From NCBI RefSeq assembly GCF_012927445.1, contig NZ_JABBPD010000007.1, positions 496,001 to 560,000 on the forward strand: a DNA stretch of 64,000 nucleotides, read 5' to 3'. The notes under the pieces were generated by a model, which did not search any database, was not told where the DNA came from, and worked only from the letters and a program-made list of their open reading frames with translations. Shown here piece by piece: positions 28,883-37,831 of this stretch; positions within the stretch are counted from its first letter, which is position 1; each line of letters starts with the position of its first letter. The DNA is from Rhodoferax sp. Lineage in GTDB: Bacteria > Pseudomonadota > Gammaproteobacteria > Burkholderiales > Burkholderiaceae_C. The position numbers and the translations under genes are program-made.

Positions 28883-29407
28883 ATGAAAAAATCAAGAAAG
28901 ATCGAGATCGTCATTCCCACATGGGAAGGTCGTTCAGGCCCCAGTTATTGGGGTGACACCGACTACAGCAGTCATGACAAACAGTCCACATCGTTCTGGC
29001 TGTCATTGCGGGGTGTTGTGCCGAGTGTCGGCTATTTCAACGGTGATTGCCGCGCCATTGGCGCTATCGGCCTGTACGTATGGATTGATTTGCACGACAC
29101 CGTCAGTATCGACCTGCGTTTGCATGAGGTGGGTTCAGTCAGCTTGTATGAAGGGGTGCAGCTGATCAATTTACTGAAACGGCTTTGTGCCAAAGGGAAG
29201 GCGTATCCGTTCAGCAATTTTCAGCGAAGGACGACGGTACATACTGAGTTGACGAAGGCCCTTGATGCACTGGGTATCAAGCGTGCCTTGGTTTACCACC
29301 GCATCACCACAAATGAGAGCTATGAGCTAGTGGGTATGATCATCAAACGGATTTCAGTCACAGTTGATGAGCGGCTCGAAGAAATGAAGCAACGCCACGC
29401 AGCTTGA
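28883..29407 (+). CDS. Protein of unknown function, island backbone
   Basis: The 174-residue product starts MKKSRKIEIVIPTWEGRSGP after GGGAG. It looks soluble and mixed alpha/beta, with a Trp/Tyr-rich N-terminal half (SYWGDTDYSSHDKQSTSFWL) and a helical basic C-terminus ending VDERLEEMKQRHAA. I do not recognise the family. It lies behind a terminator and before the defence block, so it is likely transcribed on its own. Confidence 0.65.
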   Translation: MKKSRKIEIVIPTWEGRSGPSYWGDTDYSSHDKQSTSFWLSLRGVVPSVGYFNGDCRAIGAIGLYVWIDLHDTVSIDLRLHEVGSVSLYEGVQLINLLKRLCAKGKAYPFSNFQRRTTVHTELTKALDALGIKRALVYHRITTNESYELVGMIIKRISVTVDERLEEMKQRHAA

Positions 29408-29695
29408 CCTCTCTAGGGTGCTGCACCTTGATACGGTGTGGTACCGAAAAGACCATCATTTTTTTTGGTTTATTGTCAACATCAACAGTGCCTGAGTGGT
29501 GGGTTTTAAAAATCGTAGGTCTGGTTAAGGTCGGTGCAGTACGAAGGCTGCGGGCAGAATGTTCACCACCACGTTGGTCTACGGTCTGTCGGGATTTGGC
29601 TTTTTGCCCAGACATGCAACTTGAAGCAGCAGATTTTTCTACCAGGAATCGTCGATACTGTCGCTTTCATTACAACAAAAATCAAAGGGGGGCTT

Positions 29696-31546
29696 ATGAA
29701 ACTTGCCGCTGTGATTATCGAAAACTTCCGTGGGTACTCTCAGAGCACTCGGATCGAGATTGGCGACCTAACAGCGTTTATTGGTAAGAATGATGCGGGC
29801 AAGTCAACAATCTTGGAGGCACTTGAAATTTTCTTCAACGACGGCAAGCCGGAGCGCGGTGATGTGTGCGTGTTTGGCACTCAAACCACTATCCGTATCG
29901 GCTGTGCCTTCAATAGCCTGCCTGTCGAGATGATCCTTGATGCGGCTGCTCGTACATCTCTCGCGGCCGAACATTTATTGAATGAAAAGGGGGAGTTGGA
30001 AATTATCAAAGAGTGGGACTCTTCGACCAAAACACCGAAGGAACTAGTTTTTGCGGCGGCTCTGCACCCCACTAACGCCGATGCTACCGACCTACTCACG
30101 CTCAAGAATGTCGAATTGAAAGCTAGGGTCAAAAAGCTTGGAATCGACGAGGCTACTGTGAACCTGACAATAAATGGGAGCATGCGCCAAGCCATTCGCG
30201 ACGCTTGTCAGCCGCTAACACTTGAGCGCAAGCAACTCCAGCTTGACAAGGAAGACGCTAAAAAAGTCTGGGAGCAGATTAAGCTACAGCTTCCGATGTA
30301 CGCGCTCTTTCGTTCGGACCGACCAAGCCAGGATGGCGATGAAGAGGTTCAGAGTCCGCTAAAGTTCGCGATCACGCAAGCACTGAAGGAAATGGCCGAC
30401 GATCTGAAAAAGATAGAGGATGCAGTGAGACTGCGGGCTGAGGACGTTGCGAATCGAACGCTGGCAAAACTGAATGAGATGGACAGCCGCCTGGCAAGCG
30501 AGTTAAAGCCGTTCTTCAAAGCCGATCCTAAATGGGATGTTTTTAAATTCGGACTAATGGGGGATAACGATATTCCCATCAATAAGCGAGGGAGCGGTGT
30601 TCGCCGCCTTATTCTGTTGAACTTCTTTAGAGCCGAAGCTGAGCGGCGGCGAACAGAGAAAGGGGCGTTGAGTGTGATCTACGCTATCGAGGAACCGGAA
30701 ACCTCGCAACATCCTGACAACCAGCGATTGCTAGTTCAGGCGCTCAAAGAACTCGCCGTAGATGAAAACACGCAAGTGCTGGTCACCTCTCATACACCAG
30801 GCTTGGCTGGTCTGCTACCAAGTGACAGTTTGCGATGTGTACGAAAACTGGCAGACAGCACAGCTGCAGTCACACATTGCGGCGAGGATGACTTAGCGGT
30901 TATTGCGAATGAACTTGGCGTATTGCCCGACGGGCGAGTACAAGCTTTAGTTTTCGTTGAAGGTACGAACGATATCGAATTTTTTGAACGTGTCAGTGCT
31001 ATTCTTAAACTTGAAAATCCCGAAATCGTAGATTTCACCAGTGACAACCGCGTGGCTCTTGTGCCACTCGGTGGTGGCACTCTGAAACAATGGGTTGCCA
31101 AGCACTACCTGAGAAATCTGAATCTTCCAGAAGTTCACATATACGACCGCGACGACGCAACGCCGCCCCAGTACCAACCGCAATGCGATGTGGTCAATGC
31201 CCGTGCAGACGGGTCTTGGGCGGTCATAACGAAAAAGCGCGAGCTTGAGAACTATTTGCACACAGATGCGATTGCGGAAGGTCTGAACGGCATTGTGGTG
31301 ACATTTGCCGATACGTGTGATGTTCCTCTGATCGTTGCGAAATCTGTTCATGAATCGTCTGGCAGCCCTAAACCTTGGTCTGACGTCTTGGCCGACGCAA
31401 AGGAACTTTCGGACAAGATCAGCCGGGCCAAGAAGCGACTCAACCGCGATGCTGCCGATAAGATGACATTTGCCAGACTAGCGCAAAGCGATGGCAATGG
31501 AGAGGTTCTGGGCTGGTTAAAAAAAGTCCACTCCATGCTTGTGTGA
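29696..31546 (+). CDS. OLD-family ATPase with TOPRIM nuclease domain
   Basis: The 616-residue protein has an ABC-type ATPase with Walker A GKNDAGKST at 30-38, a signature-like KRGSGVRRLILLN, Walker B AIEEPETSQHP and the switch SHTPGL. A C-terminal TOPRIM domain follows, with E in LVFVEGTNDIEFF (about 420) and DRDD at about 484. This is the class-1 OLD layout, nucleases known from phage P2 Old and from defence islands. No UvrD-like partner is adjacent, so it is not Gabija. The ATG at 29696 has AAAGGGGGG upstream. The STAND gene converges on it. Confidence 0.92.
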   Translation: MKLAAVIIENFRGYSQSTRIEIGDLTAFIGKNDAGKSTILEALEIFFNDGKPERGDVCVFGTQTTIRIGCAFNSLPVEMILDAAARTSLAAEHLLNEKGELEIIKEWDSSTKTPKELVFAAALHPTNADATDLLTLKNVELKARVKKLGIDEATVNLTINGSMRQAIRDACQPLTLERKQLQLDKEDAKKVWEQIKLQLPMYALFRSDRPSQDGDEEVQSPLKFAITQALKEMADDLKKIEDAVRLRAEDVANRTLAKLNEMDSRLASELKPFFKADPKWDVFKFGLMGDNDIPINKRGSGVRRLILLNFFRAEAERRRTEKGALSVIYAIEEPETSQHPDNQRLLVQALKELAVDENTQVLVTSHTPGLAGLLPSDSLRCVRKLADSTAAVTHCGEDDLAVIANELGVLPDGRVQALVFVEGTNDIEFFERVSAILKLENPEIVDFTSDNRVALVPLGGGTLKQWVAKHYLRNLNLPEVHIYDRDDATPPQYQPQCDVVNARADGSWAVITKKRELENYLHTDAIAEGLNGIVVTFADTCDVPLIVAKSVHESSGSPKPWSDVLADAKELSDKISRAKKRLNRDAADKMTFARLAQSDGNGEVLGWLKKVHSMLV

Positions 31547-31576
31547 TCGCCCGCCGCATGGGGGCGATAGGTATGG

Positions 31577-33856
31577 CTATTCATCGACATCACTGAACGT
31601 TGATCGTCCCCTCGGCGTAGCAGCAATCTTTGCTGGAGATACATCTGGCCAGCTTCCATGCTCCTCATCGGGCGATTTCTTTTTCGATACTTCAGTTACG
31701 GCTTCTTCGATTTCCTGACCCAACGAATGCAATGTGCTTTGAATTGATTCATCGTCCACAAAGGACTCACGCAACTGATCGATGAAGGTCTTGACTTGGT
31801 CAAATTGATCCGGCACGTCCTGGTCTGGATCAGCATCTTCAGCGATCGCTGCGATGCGGTCCGAAATGACATCATTGACTATGCCAACAAGTCGTATCCC
31901 CAGGCTAAGTAAGCTCGCAGGTTGGAATAGCCCGAGAACATCTTTCACATCTAGAAAGGACACGTCCATATTTTCAATCGCAGCGCGTGTGAGTTCGATT
32001 TCTGCTTCTGCTCGAACTTCATCGGGTAGGCGGTGGAGCTTGTGAACACGTGCCATAAATCGAATACGCTGATCATCCCAAATCTTCCAGTGGCTTCTTG
32101 CCTCACGAAGAAGTACGGTGGAGTCTGCGTCGAGGACTGCATGGATCACTCTGTCAGAGGCGCGAACGGTCAAGAACCCAAACAATAAACGGTTCAGATC
32201 CAGGATATTTGGGGCTTCGAGTAATCGCCGAACCAAGTGCCCTGACGCAGAGGCCGGGATGACCACTGCATCTTGAATTGATGTCGCGTCTTCGCATACG
32301 GTGTCCGTTAACAGTGTTTCAAGCTTGGCTCCTTGGACGTACAGCTCAACAAGATCGGGGCGTCTGCTCAGCATGCTGCTGATCGCATCGGTGAACGTCG
32401 GATGCACAAACCCCCAAATTTGTTGTCCTGCTTCCTGGCGGACCGATAAAAATGATTGCTCAAGTTGCGGTAGCGCCTCGGCAATTGCTCGTGGCGTCAC
32501 GTCGTATTTCTCTGCGACCAGTTTGGTCGCATCACCAGTGAGCTCATGGGCCGGAAGTTTCCCTTGTCGCAAGAAAACCAAAGTCATTGCAGCTTGATGC
32601 GCATCGTCTAGCTCTAATATCGTTTGAACTAAGAACTCGGCAGGTTCCGCTACAAACTTGATCAGGTCCGCGGGAATCGCCTTCAATGCCCTTGTGAAGC
32701 TGCTATTACCCAGACGTCGAGCGATCTCAGGTAGCAGCCTTGAATTATTTGCAAGTTCTGGCAAATGCCTCTTGATTTGCTTCTTCCATTGAATAGTTTG
32801 ATTTCCTGCTTTGATGTGGTTATAAATGATTTGCTCGCGTTCCTCGGGACTAAGCGTACCGAGGTCAACTACAGCCTTGTTATCCGCCAGAGCAGGCAGA
32901 TTCCGAGTCCCTAGCTTGGGTTTTGCGCCAAACCAGATGTGGCTGCGCGAAGTCAGGATGAAGCGGTTGCCAAGCTCCATGGCGGCCTTGACCTTTGGCA
33001 TGGCGCTTATCCAGCCATCTACGAAGTCGGGGCGTAACTGATTGGGACCAAATGCATCGTCGATCCAATACAGCCGATTCTTTTCGTAAGGATTCCAGTG
33101 GGCGGCAAGTTCAAGTGGGCCATCGCACTTTAAACACTCATGGCCCTCGCCATCCAAAGCTGTTGTCGCCAATATCGCAGCCAACATTGACTTCCCGGTC
33201 GCTGGTGCTCCAAGCAAAAGTACGATTCTCTGCTCTGAGAGTATACGAACGGCGCTCCGATGAGCTGCCGTAGGAACATATACGCGTAGGCTTGGTCGGA
33301 GGTGCCCAAGAAGTGCCTGCGTTTGTTGTGCGCACCGTTCGTCAAGGATCGTAGAAAGGTCGCCCAGACCGTATACCCGGGGCACGAGTGCTCTGAGGCG
33401 CGCACTGCCGCGAATCTGCTGCGTGAGCCATTCCCGGCCCAATACATGAGGTTCGACGACCCCTGCTTCCATCAGCTTGTCACGAATGGCTGCGGCCACC
33501 GGTGCATCGACACCTTGGCTTGTAATCAGGTAATAGATCGTTGCTCTTCCCGAAACCACAAGTTCTCGTACAGTACCCAACTCTGAATCAATATCGCAGG
33601 CTCGAAGTCGTATTTCAGCCTTGCTGCTGAACTTGCACTGAACAGTTGTCTCAGTTGTAGCTCCGCTCTTCCGCGTGAGGAAAACGGCATCCTGACCTCC
33701 GTCTTGAGCTTCTCTGTAGACGGAAACCGTGATGCCCCAAGTCTCAGCGCAAACCTGAGCACAGAGGTCCTGAAACGCCTTCCATCCCAAGGTGTGAATT
33801 GCGAGATCAGCCACTGATCCTTGAGCTTGCGGTGCAGATTTCGCCATGACGTTCAT
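31577..33856 (-). CDS. Mrr-like nuclease fused to a STAND ATPase
   Basis: This 759-residue protein starts with a restriction-endonuclease-fold domain: DGGQDAVFL (D56) and QCKF (Q73, K75) match the Mrr catalytic pattern. It then has a STAND NTPase with Walker A LLGAPATGKS (216-223) and Walker B YWIDDA (about 262), and a helical, partly acidic C-terminus to the end. The order nuclease-ATPase-sensor matches antiviral STAND proteins such as Avs, but the sensor is much shorter than in known Avs proteins. Phage defence by activated DNA cleavage is inference. It converges on the OLD gene with 30 bases between stops. Confidence 0.85.
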   Translation of the reverse strand: MNVMAKSAPQAQGSVADLAIHTLGWKAFQDLCAQVCAETWGITVSVYREAQDGGQDAVFLTRKSGATTETTVQCKFSSKAEIRLRACDIDSELGTVRELVVSGRATIYYLITSQGVDAPVAAAIRDKLMEAGVVEPHVLGREWLTQQIRGSARLRALVPRVYGLGDLSTILDERCAQQTQALLGHLRPSLRVYVPTAAHRSAVRILSEQRIVLLLGAPATGKSMLAAILATTALDGEGHECLKCDGPLELAAHWNPYEKNRLYWIDDAFGPNQLRPDFVDGWISAMPKVKAAMELGNRFILTSRSHIWFGAKPKLGTRNLPALADNKAVVDLGTLSPEEREQIIYNHIKAGNQTIQWKKQIKRHLPELANNSRLLPEIARRLGNSSFTRALKAIPADLIKFVAEPAEFLVQTILELDDAHQAAMTLVFLRQGKLPAHELTGDATKLVAEKYDVTPRAIAEALPQLEQSFLSVRQEAGQQIWGFVHPTFTDAISSMLSRRPDLVELYVQGAKLETLLTDTVCEDATSIQDAVVIPASASGHLVRRLLEAPNILDLNRLLFGFLTVRASDRVIHAVLDADSTVLLREARSHWKIWDDQRIRFMARVHKLHRLPDEVRAEAEIELTRAAIENMDVSFLDVKDVLGLFQPASLLSLGIRLVGIVNDVISDRIAAIAEDADPDQDVPDQFDQVKTFIDQLRESFVDDESIQSTLHSLGQEIEEAVTEVSKKKSPDEEHGSWPDVSPAKIAATPRGRSTFSDVDE

Positions 33857-34007
33857 TACGAATTTCGAAAATAACTCAGCTTGCCAAACAAGAGTGAGTG
33901 GTTGCGCGGTACAAGCTGAGTTTTATCGATCATCAGCGGCCTCGCGATTTGGTCACTATGCTGAGGAGCTTGGCTTTGCGTGTATTGAATCACCTGTTCA
34001 CCTACTG

Positions 34008-37000
34008 TCACATCACCAAATCCATCAACTTCCCATAACCATCCACCACGTCATACTTCACCTGATCTGACGTGATCTTGGCGAAGAATTTGCGGGCGCA
34101 TTCGATCTTGCTTTCCTCAATCTTTCGCAAGTCCATGCTGGACATGGAGCCCTTGGTTTCGGCGACAAAGTACACATGCTTGACCTTGCCTTGCTGGAAT
34201 GCAATGGCCCAATCAGGGTTGTAGTTGCCCACTGGGGTCGGAATGAAGAAGCCACGAGGCAGCTTGGCATACACCACCACTTCGGTGCTGGCATCCAGTT
34301 CTTTCACGAAATCGCGCTCATTTTTGGAGTCGGTGAACACGTAGTCGTAAATGTGATGGTTCGCTTTGACCGCCTTGCTGAAGTCTTCCTTCGGCTTATC
34401 CTGCGTGAAGATGTCCATGTCATAGGCATCACCGGTCGGATCGTAGGCAATGTGCTCAACGATCACGGTGGCCTTTTGCTCGTTCATCAACCGAGCCGCT
34501 TTCTGCATGAAGTCTTCCGGGTTGGTTCTGTACTGGCTGAAAACGGCTTTGTTGATGCCCTGCAACACCGCCGCTACAGTCACCCGCGTAAGTTGTGTTT
34601 CACCGGCCAGGCGACCGATCAAGTCGTACTTCACTGCCGAATGGGCTGATGCACGGTGGAAATCAGTTTTTGACTCTGTCACTTTGAACGACTCACCCTG
34701 TTTGAGCGCATCGTAAGTGGCATCGTCAGTTTGCTCACCGATCACCACGGTGTATTGCAGCGGGCTGACTTTAAGTTCCTTTTCAAGCGCCTTCACACAC
34801 TTGGTCACCAGCTCTGGGGTCTCAAAATGGACCGTGTAGGCCGCCTTGCGATTGATACGGTTCCAGAGTTCCTTGAATTCCTGCTTTTTGAAATTGTCAT
34901 TTAGCGGGTTGGTTTTAGCTTTGCGGTCATCACTGATGTCGGGCAGCTGGGCATCACTGAACACGCTGTCGATCAAGCTCAGCACCTGTTCGGCGTAAGG
35001 CGCCAATTCAGGTGGCAGATCCGCCAGTTGGCCTGTTTTCTTGGCTTCGTGATAGGCCGGTGAAATCTTGTCGCTGTTGTCGGTGTAGTCGTTTTTTGCC
35101 AGGTAACGGTAAATTAGCTTCGCCAGTTGCGGTGTCACCGCCACATCACCCGCCGCCGTTTTCAGAACCTTGCCTGCGAAATAAGCTTCGTCCGCAATGC
35201 GTGGCCGCTCTGACAAACCATCGCTAATGTCACGTTGCAACGCCGTCACAAAGTCTTTGTAGCTCTCACTGGCCACCACCGTCAGCACGTTGACCTGGTG
35301 TACCGTGGCCGGGTTATCCATGCGGTCACCGTTCTGGTTCACCGACAAACGCAAGCCACGTCCCACTTCCTGACGACGGCTGACCGTGTTGTCACTGTGC
35401 TTGAGGGTACAGATCACAAACACGTTGGGGTTGTCCCAGCCTTCACGCAGTGCCGAGTGTGAAAAGATGAAGCGAACCGGCTCCTCAAACGACAGCAACC
35501 GTTCCTTGTCCTTCAAGATCAAGTCATACGCATCAACATCGTCCGTTTCCGTTGATTTCTTACCCGTTTCCGGGTCCACCATGCGTTTGGTTTTCTTGTC
35601 GATGGAGAAGTAGCCGTTGTGCGTTTTCGTGGTGGCAATGCCCTTTAGATAGCGGTTGTAAGGCGTGTCTTCCAGTGTCAGCACCTCATTGAGTTGCTGG
35701 TTGTACTCTTCCTCAAACATTTGGGCGTACTCACCCGGCTTTTCACCCGCTTCGTCATAACTGCGGTATTTGGCGACCGCATCAATGAAGAACAACGACA
35801 GCACCTTGATACCCTGGTTAAACAGAGCCAGTTCTTTCTCAAAGTGCGCCTTGATCGCCTCACGAATCTGAATACGCCGCAGGGCGGATTCACTGACATC
35901 CCCTGTGGCTTCACCGGCAATCAGCTCATGCCCATTGGTAAAGCTCACCGTATTGGTCAGGGCGTTGATGTCGGCCACCACAAAGCCTCTGTACTGGTCA
36001 AGCCCTTGGGACACATCAAACAAATTGTCATTGCGAGAGAGCTTGCGCAGCACGCGCTTGATGCCTGTGTTTTGTTTGATTTCCAGCTCTACGCGTGCCA
36101 CCGGGGCACTGGTGGAGATTTCAATCGACTCCAAATACAAATAGGCATTGGTGCCGGTCAGGCCCTTAACCGAGATGCCGCGCACATTGATTTTTTTGAC
36201 CAGCTTCTGATTGAATGCATCCAGTGCGTCTAGGCGGTGAATTTTGTTGTGTGTCGTTTTGTGGGTGGCTGAATAGCGCAGCACCGCCAAGGGCTTGAAG
36301 TTGACCAAAGAATCCAGCGTTTTGCCGCCTTCCATCTTTTGCGGCTCGTCCAGGATCAATACCGGACGGTTGGCACTGATGACGTCAATGGGCCTGCGCG
36401 ACTGAAAATCGTCCAGCTCTTCGTAAATGCGTCGTGCATCCTTGCCTGTGGCATTAAAGGCCTGCACATTGATCACCATCACATTGATGCCTGCGTCGCT
36501 TGAATAGCTCTCCAGGTTGTGCAACTGGCGGGAGTTGTAAATGAAGCAACGAACACGCTTTTTGTAGTCATCCAAAAAGTGCTCTGCTGTGATTTCCAGC
36601 GACTTGAACACCCCTTCACGAATGGCAATGCTGGGCACCACCACAATAAACTTGGTCCAGCCAAAGCGCGCATTCAGCTCAAACATGGTTTTGACGTAGC
36701 AGTACGTCTTCCCGGTGCCGGTTTCCATCTCCACATCAAGGTTGAATTTGCACACTTTAGTGGTGACCAAGGCGGTAGAGAGTGGCAGATTTTGTCTGCG
36801 CTGCACCGCATGGATGTTTTCCAGCACCTGACCGGGCGTCAAGGCAATGTCAGAGTTCTTGAAGCCACCGGTCTCAAGTGCAGCCATTACTTGACCTCGG
36901 GCGTCTTCAGTGCGACCGGGATCAATGCGGTATTCAATGCCGGTGAATTTGGGTTGTCCGGCAAAACAATCAGCTACGGCCTCAACGGCATTGGTCTGAT

Positions 37001-37028
37001 AGGCCTGTTTTTTAAATTTCAGTTTCAT
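34008..37028 (-). CDS. res: Type III restriction enzyme, Res subunit
   Basis: The 1006-residue protein is an SF2 helicase with Walker [12 protein letters not shown] (104-108), a DEPQ box ([13 protein letters not shown]), and late helicase motifs [18 protein letters not shown] and [11 protein letters not shown]. Near the C-terminus PDWAI...VAETKG is a PD-(D/E)xK nuclease core. Res works with a Mod subunit to cut DNA after translocation. Here it is the last gene of a six-gene operon, 23 bases behind hepT and separated from mod by the toxin-antitoxin pair. Confidence 0.95.
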   Translation of the reverse strand: MKLKFKKQAYQTNAVEAVADCFAGQPKFTGIEYRIDPGRTEDARGQVMAALETGGFKNSDIALTPGQVLENIHAVQRRQNLPLSTALVTTKVCKFNLDVEMETGTGKTYCYVKTMFELNARFGWTKFIVVVPSIAIREGVFKSLEITAEHFLDDYKKRVRCFIYNSRQLHNLESYSSDAGINVMVINVQAFNATGKDARRIYEELDDFQSRRPIDVISANRPVLILDEPQKMEGGKTLDSLVNFKPLAVLRYSATHKTTHNKIHRLDALDAFNQKLVKKINVRGISVKGLTGTNAYLYLESIEISTSAPVARVELEIKQNTGIKRVLRKLSRNDNLFDVSQGLDQYRGFVVADINALTNTVSFTNGHELIAGEATGDVSESALRRIQIREAIKAHFEKELALFNQGIKVLSLFFIDAVAKYRSYDEAGEKPGEYAQMFEEEYNQQLNEVLTLEDTPYNRYLKGIATTKTHNGYFSIDKKTKRMVDPETGKKSTETDDVDAYDLILKDKERLLSFEEPVRFIFSHSALREGWDNPNVFVICTLKHSDNTVSRRQEVGRGLRLSVNQNGDRMDNPATVHQVNVLTVVASESYKDFVTALQRDISDGLSERPRIADEAYFAGKVLKTAAGDVAVTPQLAKLIYRYLAKNDYTDNSDKISPAYHEAKKTGQLADLPPELAPYAEQVLSLIDSVFSDAQLPDISDDRKAKTNPLNDNFKKQEFKELWNRINRKAAYTVHFETPELVTKCVKALEKELKVSPLQYTVVIGEQTDDATYDALKQGESFKVTESKTDFHRASAHSAVKYDLIGRLAGETQLTRVTVAAVLQGINKAVFSQYRTNPEDFMQKAARLMNEQKATVIVEHIAYDPTGDAYDMDIFTQDKPKEDFSKAVKANHHIYDYVFTDSKNERDFVKELDASTEVVVYAKLPRGFFIPTPVGNYNPDWAIAFQQGKVKHVYFVAETKGSMSSMDLRKIEESKIECARKFFAKITSDQVKYDVVDGYGKLMDLVM

Positions 37029-37051
37029 GTGGGTTTTAAAGACGTTATGGC

Positions 37052-37531
37052 CTATGCCTGCAGCAAGCGTTGTGCTTCTGCGACGCAGCGTCTTGCAGCG
37101 GTCACCAGGGCCGGTACAAAAGCGTGTCCGCTACGCAGCGCACTGGCCAACACCGCTAAGTCTTCAATGTATTCATGCACCATCTGGTTTCTGAGTCGGC
37201 GCATTTCCATCCAGCCATCGGCGGACTCAATGAAACCAAACTTTTCTGCTTTGTCCAGGTTGTCAATGGCAGGACCGGTTTTCTCTGCCAAAGCGGTCAG
37301 CAAGGCTGGCAGCAGCTTGTCGCCTACGGTGTCTTGCAAACGTCCAAAACGTGACACAAACGCATCCAGCCGTTCCGCCAGAATCGGGTCAGCTTCAATT
37401 TTTTGAGCATCTTCAATCGTGAACAGGTTGCCAAACAAACGACCATCGGTATCGAGCAAGTGCTGGCACTCTTTGTCGGTCACACGGGCCAGGAATTCGA
37501 GGCGAGCTGTCAGTGAGGGTGTGATTTTCAT
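37052..37531 (-). CDS. hepT: HepT-type HEPN toxin
   Basis: This 159-residue helical protein has the HEPN ribonuclease motif R-x4-H-x-Y in [15 protein letters not shown]. The Tyr of this motif is the residue that MntA-type partners modify with AMP in the Shewanella pair. The start overlaps the stop of the MNT gene by four bases, so the two are coupled. It may act as an RNase toxin kept silent by its partner, possibly as a guard linked to the restriction genes on both sides. Confidence 0.85.
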   Translation of the reverse strand: MKITPSLTARLEFLARVTDKECQHLLDTDGRLFGNLFTIEDAQKIEADPILAERLDAFVSRFGRLQDTVGDKLLPALLTALAEKTGPAIDNLDKAEKFGFIESADGWMEMRRLRNQMVHEYIEDLAVLASALRSGHAFVPALVTAARRCVAEAQRLLQA

Positions 37532-37827
37532 AAACGAATGCCTTCAGCAAGTGCGATGGAATGAATGGGTAAGTGCATCAGGTTGGGCGCTTTAATCAGC
37601 ACGTCCACCTTGCGGCCATACATGGCACGTGACACCTGAGCAGCTAAACGGGCAGAGAGTTGAGCCGGTTCAGTTACTGGTGCGTCCAGTTCCAGCAGCA
37701 AGTCCACATCGCCCCCCTTGGCATCGTCACGGACACGTGAGCCAAACAGCCAGACCCGCGCCGAAAGACCGGCAAGCTGGGTTGCGCTGGTGCGAATGGC
37801 AGAAATTTGTGTAGAGCTGAGGCGCAT
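37528..37827 (-). CDS. mntA: MntA-type minimal nucleotidyltransferase antitoxin
   Basis: The 99-residue protein has the nucleotidyltransferase motif GS-x9-DVD in FGSRVRDDAKGGDVDLLLEL. Such MNT proteins neutralise HEPN toxins by AMP transfer. The start at 37827 lies four bases after the mod stop codon, and the frame upstream is only a shadow of mod. The gene therefore sits in the mod operon and overlaps hepT. Confidence 0.88.
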   Translation of the reverse strand: MRLSSTQISAIRTSATQLAGLSARVWLFGSRVRDDAKGGDVDLLLELDAPVTEPAQLSARLAAQVSRAMYGRKVDVLIKAPNLMHLPIHSIALAEGIRL

Positions 37828-37831
37828 AGGG

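Noticed and set aside
29696..31546. Gabija or PARIS system
   Set aside because: No UvrD-like helicase is adjacent, and ATPase and TOPRIM are in one protein rather than in separate AriA and AriB genes.
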